Source of the DNA: Fasciolopsis buskii
Taxonomy: Eukaryota; Platyhelminthes; Trematoda; Plagiorchiida; Fasciolidae
Reading direction: 5' to 3'
DNA length: 64,000 nt
Assembly: GCA_008360955.1 (NCBI GenBank)
Contig: LUCM01006633.1
Span: 1-64,000, forward strand
How positions within the stretch are numbered: position 1 is the first letter of the stretch; the number at the start of each line of letters is the position of its first letter. The notes below the pieces were generated by a model, which saw only the letters and a list, made by a program, of their open reading frames with translations, was not told the DNA's origin and did no database searches. Positions 52,896 to 64,000 of this stretch are shown here, in pieces. A program made the position numbers and the translations under genes.

Positions 52896-55800
52896 AGTCC
52901 ACAAATGTCCAAAATAAAACAAAACTGGTTCCCAAAAGGTTGGTTTGCCAATTTTCAACAAATATGGCATCCAACCATGTGCATGTTCAATAAAGAACAG
53001 GGTATGCTCCATATGTGAAGATGATCAGCTGTCAACAACTTGTAGAAAGGCTCCCCTGATGACCGAAAAGAAGTTGTACCGTAGAGCTCCGCCGAAAACG
53101 CGTTGACCAAACGGATTAAAAAAGGGAGCTCGTTGATCTGGTACACCCACCTCCACTGGTCACCTACGAATCTCTAATTGGAACCATTGAATCATGCAGA
53201 CTAAACTTATTTCTTAACTGTGATCAAAGATCGCAATGACCAATTTAACGAACCTTCGAAAATGAGTGTGCAATTAGTTCAGTGATGCTTTGTTATTAAA
53301 ACAAACATCATAAACGGAATTGTTTTTGTCTTTCATTGGTCTACTGAAATGGTGCCTCTCGAAACGAATGGTGCATTTATCCCTTCACGTCCACGAAACA
53401 GTTGCAAGTCCCATGGAGATCATGTGTCAAAATGCGAGCGTCAAAATCAAATCATTCTTGAATTCCTACAGTGTGATGATCCACTGTATATGATGACCTA
53501 ACCGAATTCATCTACCGCAGCTGACAACAGAAACCGTACGACTTTCCTAACGAGCACTCACCGGTCACAGGTGGTAATAAAACCTTATGAATTCCTCAGT
53601 AGGCACTCACTAGTCAGAGCATAAACGCACAGAACAATACTACCTCGGTGACCCTAATTAAACCAGTCATCATTCAGCCAGTTGAAATTCGACTGTCTCA
53701 CAGTTTTCAGTCCAAGGTTTACCTCATCGGTTCCGTGCGGGGGACGTCATGAGACTAAATAGCTAAATTCAGTATGAAATTGGAGCGTTGTTATTTGTGC
53801 TTGGCAAATAGCCTAAGCGAATTGCAATCACACTGGTGAAATTTATGTCTGCCTTCCTACAATGCAGAACATCGACGATGTTGCCAAGTTATTTTCACCT
53901 GAAAAACTCATTTGGTGGTAATGTGAATAAATTCTCAATTAATAAAATATAAAACTTGGTATAGCTACCTTCGTCCTGGAATCTGGACTCAAAAATGCCA
54001 TGCAAGAACTGCATAGCATGCGTCAGAAGGAAGGATGGTCATAAGAGCTCCTCAAAAGTATGCGTCCGAAAAGCCCGACCAGAGATTGTTTTAGACTTCT
54101 ACCCACGACAATGCAAAGGCAGAACTTCACTTGATGCCAGGATGTCCGAGATCACCCTGGTCCCGGGACCACGAAATTCAGACCGTCGACTTCACGAACT
54201 GGCAACTATGAAAAGATAATGGAGAAAATTCATAAATTATGAGGATTTCCAATCATACAGCTATGTTGACAGCTAATGAGTGCCCAAGATATGCACCGTG
54301 ACGTAGTAGTTCTTAATATTTTAACGACTGAATAACGTTAAGGTCAATATGAGTAGCGCATCTTAGACAAATGCAAACGAGACATCACTGAATGACACCA
54401 TCACCTGCATTTCTCATCAAAGATCATACTCTTTCTTGTGGGTATTTCACGCCCACTTAGCAGGGTTACGTTCGTCTGCGCTGGATTCTCCCATCCTATC
54501 ACCTTCAATCTAGACGTACTTTGACGTGATCGTGCATTGAATCAGTCCATCTGTCATACTCACGTCTTAGTCCTGTTATGTTTGCCTCACTCACTTCCAT
54601 CACACACACACACACACATTGTATAACGCAGCTTGCTGCCTAGCTAAATAGTTTTTTTTCTGAGATACGAGGTGGCTTGCTTGAATGCGTTTTTAAAATC
54701 TGTTTGTCCCGAGCAAACCGCGAACTACTCCCAGATAACAGACCCGGTTATATGTACTATAAAGCTGAATACTAAAGGGTTTTGTCCCTCAAAACTGCGA
54801 TGTTTTCTATCCTGGTTTTGTAAATTTAAAGGTCTTGCGTCTTTCCGGCATGATACGTTTTTTGAGAAAAGCGGACATGGAAAAATCATGCACAACATCA
54901 ATCCGGTGATACGAACAACTGAATTGGGGCAGGCAACGTGTAAACTGGGAAGATGAATAATTTACAAATAAATTGCTAATTTCATTCAAAGCTTTCAGAA
55001 AAAGAATCACCACCATATATCCGAACAACCTTTTCTGTTCTGCCGTCGATTAGACATCTGTATACGGTTCTTAATATCGGAGAAGAACAATTTCGTTCTT
55101 GCCCCCAACTCGCTACCAATTATTCAGTTTTACAAGTGGAAACTTAATGCATAGACCAATTGGATAGGAAGCAGATTACGAAACACCAGGCAGAAGTTTT
55201 GTAAATGAAGAAAAACGTTAGAAACTAATTACTTTCAAGAGTGAAGCGGGATAAATAATCCAGTTTGATATCCGCCACAAATCGATACGCTATTGTTGCC
55301 ATTAGCACCACGTCCAGGCATTCCAGGTTACCATTGAATAATGCGAAATTTACTATCCGTTTTCGCAACTACGTAGTTAGTCACTATTAGGAACAATCAA
55401 AGAACCCGCTCCCAATCTTCTGACCTAGTGAAAATTGAGCAAAATGGTGAATGCAACCACCGGATATGGAGAATGACGTGACCAGTAATAGGGGTTGAAA
55501 TAATTTTCTATCCTACTGGTCAAGGTGGACATGCAGTCCGAATAACAATGATTCAGAGGACAACGGGATGTATAAAGTATAAATGGGTGGAGAATTTATC
55601 AAGCCATACGTGAACATGCACTTTCATATTGTCGGGCAATGTTGTTCTCTCGGTTGCTGATCTACCAAGTCTGACTGACGATGTTCGTTTGAGTTATTGT
55701 TCCATTGAATGTTATCAACACTAGGCTGATTGTTAACGCATGCGTACGGCAACCCGAAAAATCAAAGCGCAACTGATTTCATTATGATCTTTTATAAATT

Positions 55801-57941
55801 AACTATAAATGTATAAGATGGTAGTGGACCTCAACGTTGGTCAAGCAACCAAACGATACAGCTAACGAGTAGTCACACCCATGACCACTAATGTGAACAT
55901 TACGTAAAGTCTACCCAATCCCCAACGTTAGTTGCTAAAACGAGAACAGTATGACCAAGGCCCACGCAAGTCACCGTTGATCAATTCAACAGCCTAATTC
56001 TATCAGACAATTGTTTAAATCATAGACATTTCAATTGCAAAATTGCATACCAATAGATAGGTTGTCACAAAGCCGGATACCGGTGATTCACGTTGTCGGA
56101 TCTGTGGCACAGCTCAATCCAAACGAGAGAAATCCCCGATAGGAATAATCAAGATGTCGAGAGTTAGTTAACAAAAGTGGAGTCTTAATTCTTAAGGTTA
56201 AAACGAAAATAGTATGTGTGCATATGACAGAGAGGAGGTTGTTGCCCCTGGACTACACACATGGTATCCGCATTCCCATGGACATGACGACTGGATCGTC
56301 CAAGTCGAGAATAACACGTATGCTAAGTATTATGAATGGATTCATAAATTAATTTAGTTCCAATGAGGAATTACATAAGACATCGAACCACCCAACTGGA
56401 AAGCCTTGGAATGACTTCACAAGGCTAACATGTGTCAAGAGACAGAAAAACTCGAATTCGGAAGGAAAAAGATCACTTTCAAAAGATAGAATGAAGGTGA
56501 ATTTCAGTCAGAAACGGTTTGATTTCGCTACAGAATGGAAAATTTTCTTAGCCTCACTGTGTACCCAAATTTGTATTACAATCGCGCATAGCGGTATCTG
56601 GGTGCCCTCAGCTCACTGGCAACAAAATATGCTTGGGAAACCATCATATGAGTTATAGAATACCTAGGCCCTAGGATCTCACCGATTAAGGGCAGTAGAT
56701 TTTACGCAGTCATTATTTCACCAGCGGTCAATTAGACAAAGTGAAAACGAGTGTGAATCGACGTATACCACCATGTAACTCTAGGCAATAGCATTTGGAG
56801 CGCCAGAATGGTAGCTGACAGTCAATAATGTTGAAACTGGTAAAAATTTTAATCGTAGAGCAGGTTTAGTGTACAAGTGAGACCAGTTGGGATAAATAGC
56901 AATCCTTGTGGGCAATGTGCACCGGATTAGGCAGTCAACAACCGTATAACCAAGAAAATACAAAAGTAAGGATAACAATGAGCCTGCAGCTGGCCGCCTA
57001 CAGGGGTTCGTTGCAGTAGTCGTCGTTCATCTAGGGTCAGATGTGCTTAGTTTGGCCCAAATAAAATAGTGATTTTCGTGAAACTCATGTAATTGAACGT
57101 GAGTTCGATTCATAATTGAATGAATGATCTTATGATTTATGTCGCTGTCACAACTCTGTCCTACTTTGCGAAACCCGGCGTATAAAGCCTTTTGATTGTT
57201 ACCTCGATGCTTTGCTTACTGAACCCGCTACAAGATGAGTGACCTAAATGCGCTGACTCCGAACCATTCTTATATTACATTGAGCTGAGTGACGGAACCT
57301 TCAGAGCATGTGAAAATTTTAGATTATTCCAGCAAGAAGCGTCTAAGTTAGTTTAAATGAACGTCTACCAGAGCGGTGATACTTGGCTTAGGACGCATCC
57401 TAGAAGTTTGTCTGAAAACTGCCCGTCCTATCAGGCTAAATACTACCACACTCGCAAAGCGTTGTTCGTACGCTGTAGGGCAAACGCGAGTTCTTGGAAT
57501 TGTTTGATCATTAATTTCCTTGAATATATATAGCAATATAAATTCTTCATCTTTCATCAGGGTTCAAGGTGCAAGCAAACGACATCACGATCTATCGTTG
57601 TTTACAACACAACCGCACGTTTCACCTAGCTCATACAAAGTGTTCCGCCAATAATCGACGGTTAATCCCGAAACAAGAGTCTCTGGTGGTAGAATTAATG
57701 GGTAATTTTCACAACTTTCTTGTGATTTGCTAGTACTTAGAGTCGTGATTCGATGGGTGGCTCACCATTAGAGATATTAACAATATTCGTGATAACCGAC
57801 GTAATAAGAACAACCTAAGTGATGGTAATCGTGTTGAGGAAGCGATGTGTGATCAAGGTTTAAGGCGTATATAGATTCGTAATGACGAAGTTCAAAATCG
57901 TTTTTTTCCTCTGACGTATCGGCAATAGTGAAACGATGAAG
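52896..57941. other. unassigned, AT-rich
   Basis: About 5 kb without a supported gene. The frames 53995-54219, 54672-54956 (94 residues) and 56781-56978 show no motif. A CA-repeat tract lies at about 54600-54620. I saw no clear match to the other repeats in the window. Confidence 0.45.
54600..54620. repeat. CA microsatellite
   Basis: A pure (CA)n run of about ten units following 'acttccat'. Confidence 0.9.
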
Positions 57942-58230
57942 AAATACGTTGTCAGCCTATGCGACGCATCAGCTAAACCGCGCTAGGCATATTTTGTTGC
58001 ATGCTATGTTTATAGATGATGCAAGTTTAGGTAGATGGGTTTTTTACGTTACAAGAGTGGATTTACCGATTGTGTACAGTTAAGGAAATGCCTACTTCAG
58101 TGTCATCCATCCCCGGAGCTCAGTCTAGTGCATTTCGGGGGGTCCTAAGCCGAGATTTGCTTTATGTTTTTCCGTTTTCAAGTTCTTCTTGACATGAAGC
58201 GCAAATGCGTTGCCATAATCGGTCTGTCCA
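57942..58230 (+). pseudogene. second MULE/ZSWIM3-like transposase, decayed fragment
   Basis: Across a frameshift the sequence reads YVVSLCDASAKPR and then ILLHAMFIDDASLGRWVFYV. In the intact gene the same region is VILTDTTTDV...LLWHAMFIDQTGFGKSFFYA. The Asp of CDAS aligns with the first catalytic Asp (D235 of the intact gene). Further on, AFRGVLSRDLLYVFPFSSSS resembles the second-Asp region. Stops and shifts are frequent. Its presence shows that the family existed here in more than one copy. Confidence 0.7.
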
Positions 58231-59302
58231 AGGAAGACCGACGATTGACGCACTCTTCAACGGATGCGTCGCATGGCGTTTAATAGGTTTCAGGTCACCA
58301 TTGCTGATCGAAATCCTGCGAGGATTCAGCACGCTAGCCTAGCGTGATTGATGAACGCAAATGTGTTCGCCTGGTCATCCGGAAAACGGTGCTCACATGC
58401 AGATATTTCACCAGAAACGGGGTCCAAGTAGGAAAGAGATTCTAAATTAAGTTTATTGTCCTTGTCATTGTTGACTAAAGTCCTCGGGATTAGCACTAGA
58501 AGAGCAGAAGAGCTGGACGATGTGAGATGTCGTAAGTTAAGCAAGTAAATACTCTCGTCTTATGAGTTCGCCAGACATGATGACATTTGTCGGCGGTATA
58601 AGGATAGTTCCAATAAGTATGTGGAGGATGCCATCAGGGGCCCGAGTAACTAAGTTCCGGATGTTAGCTATTTTTATTTGTCATTTTTCCCAATTTTAAA
58701 ATACACATAGCACATCATTTTCCCATTATCGTCTCGTTGATCTTTGGGCTGAGTCGGAACCACTGGCTTGTCTTTGGTTACGGTTAATTCATTTTACCAT
58801 GGGCTGTTAAGATGACAGATGCATACGTACGATAAATAGACCTTTTTGATCAGGAACCACTAGAGATAAACTCTAGTCAGGATCATGATCATATAACTCG
58901 ATATGTCTGGTAGTTTTATTTCAACTTCTATTGCGACATGAACTTCAAGGCATACTTCGCAAATCCAGACTTAAGTCTAATATCAGCATTTATGCGCATT
59001 GTGTAACTATACAGGCAAAACGTCAATGATGAACATTGATTTCATCATGCACTGAGTTTGGCTTATAGATCAAAAATGTTTCATCATAAACTGTCGTGAC
59101 ATGCAGAATTCAAGCTAAACACGCACGAAACACTGGTAATAGCCAGCCTTAGCCGAAAAACGCATTAAAAATAAAAATCCTTGAAAATAACCCTTCATCT
59201 GAAGCTTAATATCAATTTGGCCCTAAAAATCGACCAACTTCGATAGGATAGCTCACTATACTTAACGCCCTTTACCTACCACATTATTACAAACTGCCAT
59301 AA
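58231..59302. other. unassigned
   Basis: No recognised motif. The minus frame 58326-58544 has none. Confidence 0.4.
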
Positions 59303-60120
59303 TTGGTGAGGCATCTCAAGTCGTTTAGGATCGGTGGTGCCATAGCTAACCACCCTCATATACTACTCGTGTTACGCAGTCTAATTCGCTCAGATGTGGC
59401 TGTTCCTGTCAAGCTGGCGATGCAACGTTTTATACGTCTGAACTTGAAACGCAGCGTCTGTCAGTTGTCCTCCACTTGCCTCGAATGCCAAAGAGTAAAA
59501 TTCCGTTGGTATACCACAACCCCGTAAGTCTTTTCCAAAACCGCAGGCACGTTTCCCAAACTTGCAGGCAGATCTCGTATAACAACTCACTCCGTCTCAT
59601 GGCTTGGTCTACGTACACACGTGTGCCGTGGATGTCACCCACTGGTCACAGGCCATTCCAATCCGGTGTCCTCTGCTGTAGCAAGCTGCAAAAGCATTTC
59701 TGGTCAATTGAGGGAGAATCACTAGCTGCTCCGCCATAGTAACTATCGACTGTGGACTACATTTCCATAGAGTATTTGGGAACATGCTTCAAGCACTGGA
59801 TTGCAACCACATCAGGACAAGGGCTTATCATTCACAGACTAAGATCCTGATGAAAAAATTCCATCGGCAGTTAAATGCTAACATCTGGGATAGGAGGTAA
59901 CCCGTTTTGAGACGAAATAGTGCAGTCAACGGTTTTAAACCTTCGGACCACCATTAAAGAAGAACGGCGCAGCACACCTGACGAAATGATATTTTTTGGT
60001 TCGACTGGCCTCCACAGAAAGCTAGCGACGCCCTCCCGGCCTACGCATTTGGACTGTGGTGACTACTCCAAGCGCCTTAAGCTGTACATACAAACACTTC
60101 GTTAGGTGCACCAGCTGATC
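59303..60120 (+). mobile_element. Ty3/gypsy integrase fragment (gypsy-4)
   Basis: Reading across shifts: VPVKLAMQRFIRLNLKRSVC and TCLECQRVKFRWYTTTP (59390-59520, the HHCC zinc region: 'vklv..rf.Wp.m..dv..w...C..CQ..K'), DVTHWSQAIPIRCPLL (59630-59680), CNHIRTRAYHSQTKILMKKF (59800-59850; usual 'RTTAYHPQsNGlVErFHR') with HRQLNANIW, then LRTTIKEERRSTPDEMIFFG and DYSKRLKLYIQTLR (59940-60100). It appears to be a different family from gypsy-1 to -3. Both flanks lack LTR or RT. Confidence 0.88.
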
Positions 60121-62555
60121 AAAACCGCCCGGGTTACGCATTAACTGCTTAAGAAACAACCCACGATTTAATCCGTGTTGAGGGTATTCTATCACCGTTC
60201 CGGCTAACTATTGTCAGTCTACTTCGTCTGACAAAAATGTGCGTTTAAAACCTTCGTTTTGACGTGGCTGGACGATGTGACATGTTTTCTGTCACTGTGA
60301 CGAGCAGAAACACGACTGATAATATTTTGTCAGAAGTCGGAAATGCATAAATCATGGTCTTCTGTTTGGTTACTGGGAGCAGCAACTGTTCTCATTCTGG
60401 GTAGTGCATGCAAATGTTACCGGTAACTCGTCCCAAGTCATTGCCAGGACATTCTCAAACTCTAGTGATCTGATGTTTTTCCAACCAGTATAAATGATAT
60501 TTCCAGTGTTTTCACATGGATTCAAACCCGAGACACGGAATAGATTTTGTCCAGCCAGCGTTCTGTTATTGATCCCACCTAGTCATGGACACGAGCAATT
60601 GTCTGGTTGTTATCTAGTGCCTCGTTTCGTTGATCCTATCAAACATATCTTCCCTACCAGGAAGTTTTACTACACCATTATTAATATTCTTCACACTCAC
60701 ACAAATGGACGCTTATTCGCAAACTTATTCTGGATAGCTGCATTCTTTGATGAATAGGCAGGATCAGTATAACCACTTGAGACGTTCCACATGTTTCTCC
60801 CATCCTAACTTGACTGTCTTTGAAGTGTGGTAACATTTTGTTATGGGTCAGGGTTGCCCATCGTCCAGAGGCACATAAGCTGTGTGGCAAATCGGATGTC
60901 AACGGTTCGATCTACGCACTCCGTCATATTTCGACGTTAACGCGAAACCATGGATGATGCAAATTACGACAGTATTGAATTGTTCATGCAATACTGACAG
61001 GGATTCACGCAGCTAGTTTGTAACGGCTCCAAAGTATATAGGTTCATCACATAAAAACTACGCATTCCTGGAACGGTGAAAGGCTTCAGCTGTGCAAAAT
61101 CTTATACAGGATGAGTAATGCATTGTGTAATTCTTTAGTCGCTGAATCACTTACAGCCGATTTGTGCAATCTAGCGGCGAATGTGTTTGACACTCTCGTT
61201 CACCTCTTGTTCCAGTCCCATTTTGGACGCAATAGATGCGCACTGTTGATGGCTCCTAATATTCTAAACGAACTAGTCGTGCAATGAGTGTTCCGTTGTT
61301 TTATACTGCGCCTACGGGGTCTTATCGCATAAAGTGTCTCTCGTCAAATTCGGAAGCCGTAAATCGACGAAATTATATCAGCCAGTAGGATAGAGAAGAA
61401 TCAATTCAAAAGTCAAATTGGATGGGAGGAATGTATTGTACATCGAAACAGTATCAACACGATAACATACGAAAGAGCGGAAGACAGCAGAAACAGCCGG
61501 GCTGTAAGTGTGACGAGAAGGCAATAAACTATTGAAAGTCCCGGACCAAATAGAAGCTTACAGGTGTCGCGTCGAAGAATAAACTCAAACGCCAAGACAA
61601 ATGACAGAAAATGATATCGAAAAATAGTCAAGTTTTTCTGAAAGACCGATCTCACTATAGTTTCAAAGAATAATTTAGCAATGAAGTTCAATATCAAATT
61701 AATCAGTCTCGTGGGGTTCGGTTTGTGGTACTTCGTTCTGCGAAGTTTTGAAGGACTGCTTTCCAGTCCTTAAACACGACTGGGCACTTATTCAGTTATC
61801 CTTTTTAAAAAACCGTTAACATGATTCCATTTCGTCGTGAGCAATTATTTCAGCTTGTCCCTCTTTTTGGTTCATCCAAATATGACAACCTTTTCATGGG
61901 GTTCTGATCGCAGTTGTTAGGGTTTATAGGGTTTCCATTGGCTTTGACCTTGAACTGGAAACTATGCGTCTGTTTGCAACCTGATCTTTGTTGGTTTGAC
62001 ATTTTACCTTGGAAGATTGACGCTCGGGCTCAGGTGTGCCACTGTTGCTATTTCGAAATAACACCGACGACCCAGAGGCACGGACGACTTCATCTCAACT
62101 GGTGATGAAACGTTTGCGATCTGAACGCCAGGCTCAGCTTTGGAGCCATTACAAACTAGCTGAAAGGAGTGACTACCACTGATTTTTCCGTAGCTTTATA
62201 GTCTCAGGTATTTTTTAACGGCTTTTGAACATCATCAAACAATCTCAGATCATCGTTTTAGTAGATTTAGGTCATCGTCTAGTGACATCTGACTGATTTT
62301 TAACAGCGCTGACATTCCATAGAATGAACAGGTTGCTTTACAGCACACCACAGACGGACTAACGGCGTGTGAATTTTGTGATCCCGTAAAATGATTTGAC
62401 ATCCTATTGCGGATTTCGCTAGTAAGTACGGCTTCAGTTAAGGAGTGTGTATTTATTCTAACCCAGGTCCTAGCCTAAGTTAAGAGAAGAATTGTGGATC
62501 TCCGGCAGGCGGCCCCAACCGTGACTGAAACAGCTGTATAGTGAACCGGATACAT
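60121..62555. other. unassigned
   Basis: Short frames only (60494-60757, 61413-61697, 61914-62105), none with a recognised motif. A GAAACAGCTGTATAGTG string at 62527-62543 resembles the 3' half of the hammerhead SINE, but the upstream core is missing. Confidence 0.4.
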
Positions 62556-62740
62556 TTTTCATCTTTTATCTTTTACTTCCTTCATTAGTGAAATAACAAT
62601 GCACATCATTTTTCAGGAGGCGGCCGCAGCCAACAGAGGGCTACCAAGTGAGAAAGTTGGCCGGCGATGGGAGGATTCGAACCCGCAAACTTCACATCCA
62701 ACGCCACAAACTTATACGCTTGGCCACCGCCGGCATGGCG
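62556..62740 (-). mobile_element. tRNA-derived SINE (SINE-T copy b)
   Basis: The reverse complement runs GCCGGCGGTGGCCAAGCG (A box) to GGGTTCGAATCC (B box) and ends in the same AT-rich tail as copy a at 37 kb ('ttcattagtgaaataac', 'tttttcagga'). The shared body 'aacagagggctaccaag' and 'gttggccggcgatgggaggattcgaacccgc' leaves no doubt about the relation. The anticodon arm is worn. Confidence 0.88.
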
Positions 62741-62985
62741 ATTCTTGTCTACTGATTTGGCAATGAACAGAATGAGTGGTTTTCTGTAGGCATTGGAGTC
62801 CACGAAATTACGGCGAATCGTACTCCAGAGCTGTTGTCTCTCAATTACGAACTTACGGAAGTATTATATTCGTCCTAATTGTGCCTACGTATGCAGTGTC
62901 GTACGGCTGCCGGCGACGACAAGGCATCAGAAATCATGTTTTTTTATATTCCGTGTTGCGCGAAAATACGGGACGGTGGGTTGTT

Positions 62986-63030
62986 ACTGTTGTAGTTGTT
63001 GTTGTTGTTGTCGATGATGATGATGGTGAT
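62986..63030 (+). repeat. (GTT)n-(GAT)n tract, possible RTE tail
   Basis: tgttgtagttgttgttgttg followed by tcgatgatgatgatggtgat. The RTE-3 copies here end in the same kind of GAT run after 'cgctgaac', but no RTE 3' UTR is recognisable upstream, so the link is only suggestive. Confidence 0.7.
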
Positions 63031-63654
63031 ATTCAAACCCAGAGAATTTCCGGAAGTCCGAAATCAGCATCGACCGACAGTAGGTAAAAGCTGTCGCTTG
63101 GGTCACCAAACAAGCCATTTATTCAACCTGAAAACTTTATGACTTCACCATGTGCCACCTACCTGATCGAATACTCTGGAAGTAACTTGATTGCCTATTG
63201 ACCAGCTGAACGTTCATTCGTTGACTTATTGTGCAGAACTCAAGGGGACTTGGTCGAAGGCGAACATCGTGCACCGACATATTGATCGAGCCAAAAAAGT
63301 CATATCAGTCAAATCTGAGTAGGTTGAAACCGGTAGAGGTGCGGTGTTTGATTAAACAAATAGAAAACTGCTTAATGAACTCAAGTTACCTTTGGAATCT
63401 GAATGCATCTTCCGACCACCCGGCACTAACTAGAGTATTTCGGAGAAAAATAGGGATTCATCTACTCGAGATTTATCTTCAAGCAGCAGTGTTATAATAA
63501 AATGACTCTTCTAGAGAAACGGACCTTGTGCATGAAGCACAAAATGTCGACTGCAAAGCTGCATGAACAAGATGCTACCGTTTAGAAATTATCCCGTTAA
63601 GGGCCTAGAAATGGTAAGTTGACTACGCGCACATAGACGCATTAACCAACAATA

Positions 63655-63672
63655 CTACTACTCTTACTACTG

Positions 63673-63706
<34 letters not shown>

Positions 63707-63725
63707 CACTAGTAACAGTAGTACT
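63655..63725. repeat. TAG/CTA triplet microsatellite with hairpin potential
   Basis: 'actactactcttactac' is followed by a run of about 12 TAG triplets, then 'tggtagcactagtaacagtagtactg'. The CTA part can pair with the TAG part. Confidence 0.9.
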
Positions 63726-64000
63726 GTGTGAGTACCGTTTTACTATGTACACCGAAATAGAATACACGCAAGGAGTATAGAAGACCAAAAATTTTGTATC
63801 TTGTCATTACCCCCGGATTTGCTGACCATGATTTGAGTGATGCTGTTTAAGAAGTCAGAATTGATCAAGGAATTCAGGAAACATCTAATTGGTTTTCATA
63901 TGTGCACATTCAACCGCTTGCATAGGACCGAGAGATGGATAGATGGACGGATTGACGAATGGTTGGTTGAATCAAAAGACTGACGATTCGATCGTTGCGT

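Larger units (their letters stand above)
62741..64000. other. unassigned with microsatellites
   Basis: The plus frame 63231-63497 (88 residues) has no recognised motif. Two microsatellites are listed separately. Confidence 0.4.

Noticed and set aside
62527..62543. GAAACAGCTGTATAGTG, like the 3' half of the SINE hammerhead
   Set aside because: No CUGANGA or stem II upstream; at most a remnant of the SINE, not a ribozyme.
63655..63725. CRISPR-like or satellite array
   Set aside because: A plain triplet microsatellite; there are no spacers, and the window is eukaryotic.

Overview
This is eukaryotic DNA, almost certainly from a flatworm and most likely a digenean fluke. The pointers are Ty3/gypsy elements whose gag has a C-YH-type knuckle like that of the fluke CsRn1 group, abundant RTE and CR1-like LINEs, several Penelope-like elements (PLEs), tRNA-headed SINEs, and a SINE that carries a hammerhead ribozyme, as the schistosome Sm-alpha family does. 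The genus cannot be fixed from the sequence. There is no bacterial gene organisation. Nearly every reading frame is a broken transposable-element remnant, as expected in a large, repeat-rich, slowly purged genome.

Layout. 0.3-4.4 kb: decayed gypsy element on the minus strand (RNase H, RT, protease, gag, 5' LTR). 4.8-7.2 kb: two neighbouring CR1-like LINE relics. 8.6-11.8 kb: RTE fragments, minus strand. 16.4-18.1 kb: a longer CR1-like LINE. 19.0-21.4 kb: an RTE inserted next to or into a PLE. 21.8-24.2 kb: the best preserved coding region, a MULE-derived ZSWIM3-like gene with a 58-nt intron and a PHD-like zinc finger encoded downstream. 26 and 39 kb: two copies of one LTR. 27.4-29.6 kb: gypsy pol. 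30.1-32.3 kb: RTE ORF. 32.8-34.0 kb: a DUF4806-like broken gene. 34.0-37.2 kb: hammerhead SINE copy, RTE end, gypsy copy, PLE fold-back with target-site duplication, tRNA SINE. 43.1-45.2 kb: another LINE. 47-52.6 kb: a PLE cluster (solo LTR, fold-back with a GIY-YIG endonuclease, an almost full-length PLE, a second fold-back). 52.7 kb: SINE with a complete hammerhead. 58 kb: a second, decayed MULE. 59.3-60.1 kb: gypsy integrase. 62.6 kb: tRNA SINE. The remaining stretches are mostly unassigned.

The elements do not form one pathway. They are layers of insertion. The two items that stand out are the ZSWIM3-like/PHD gene, whose transposase core is open for 664 codons amid wreckage, and the hammerhead SINE, whose two copies keep the ribozyme core and show paired changes in stem III. 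All homology calls are by eye; no database search was possible.
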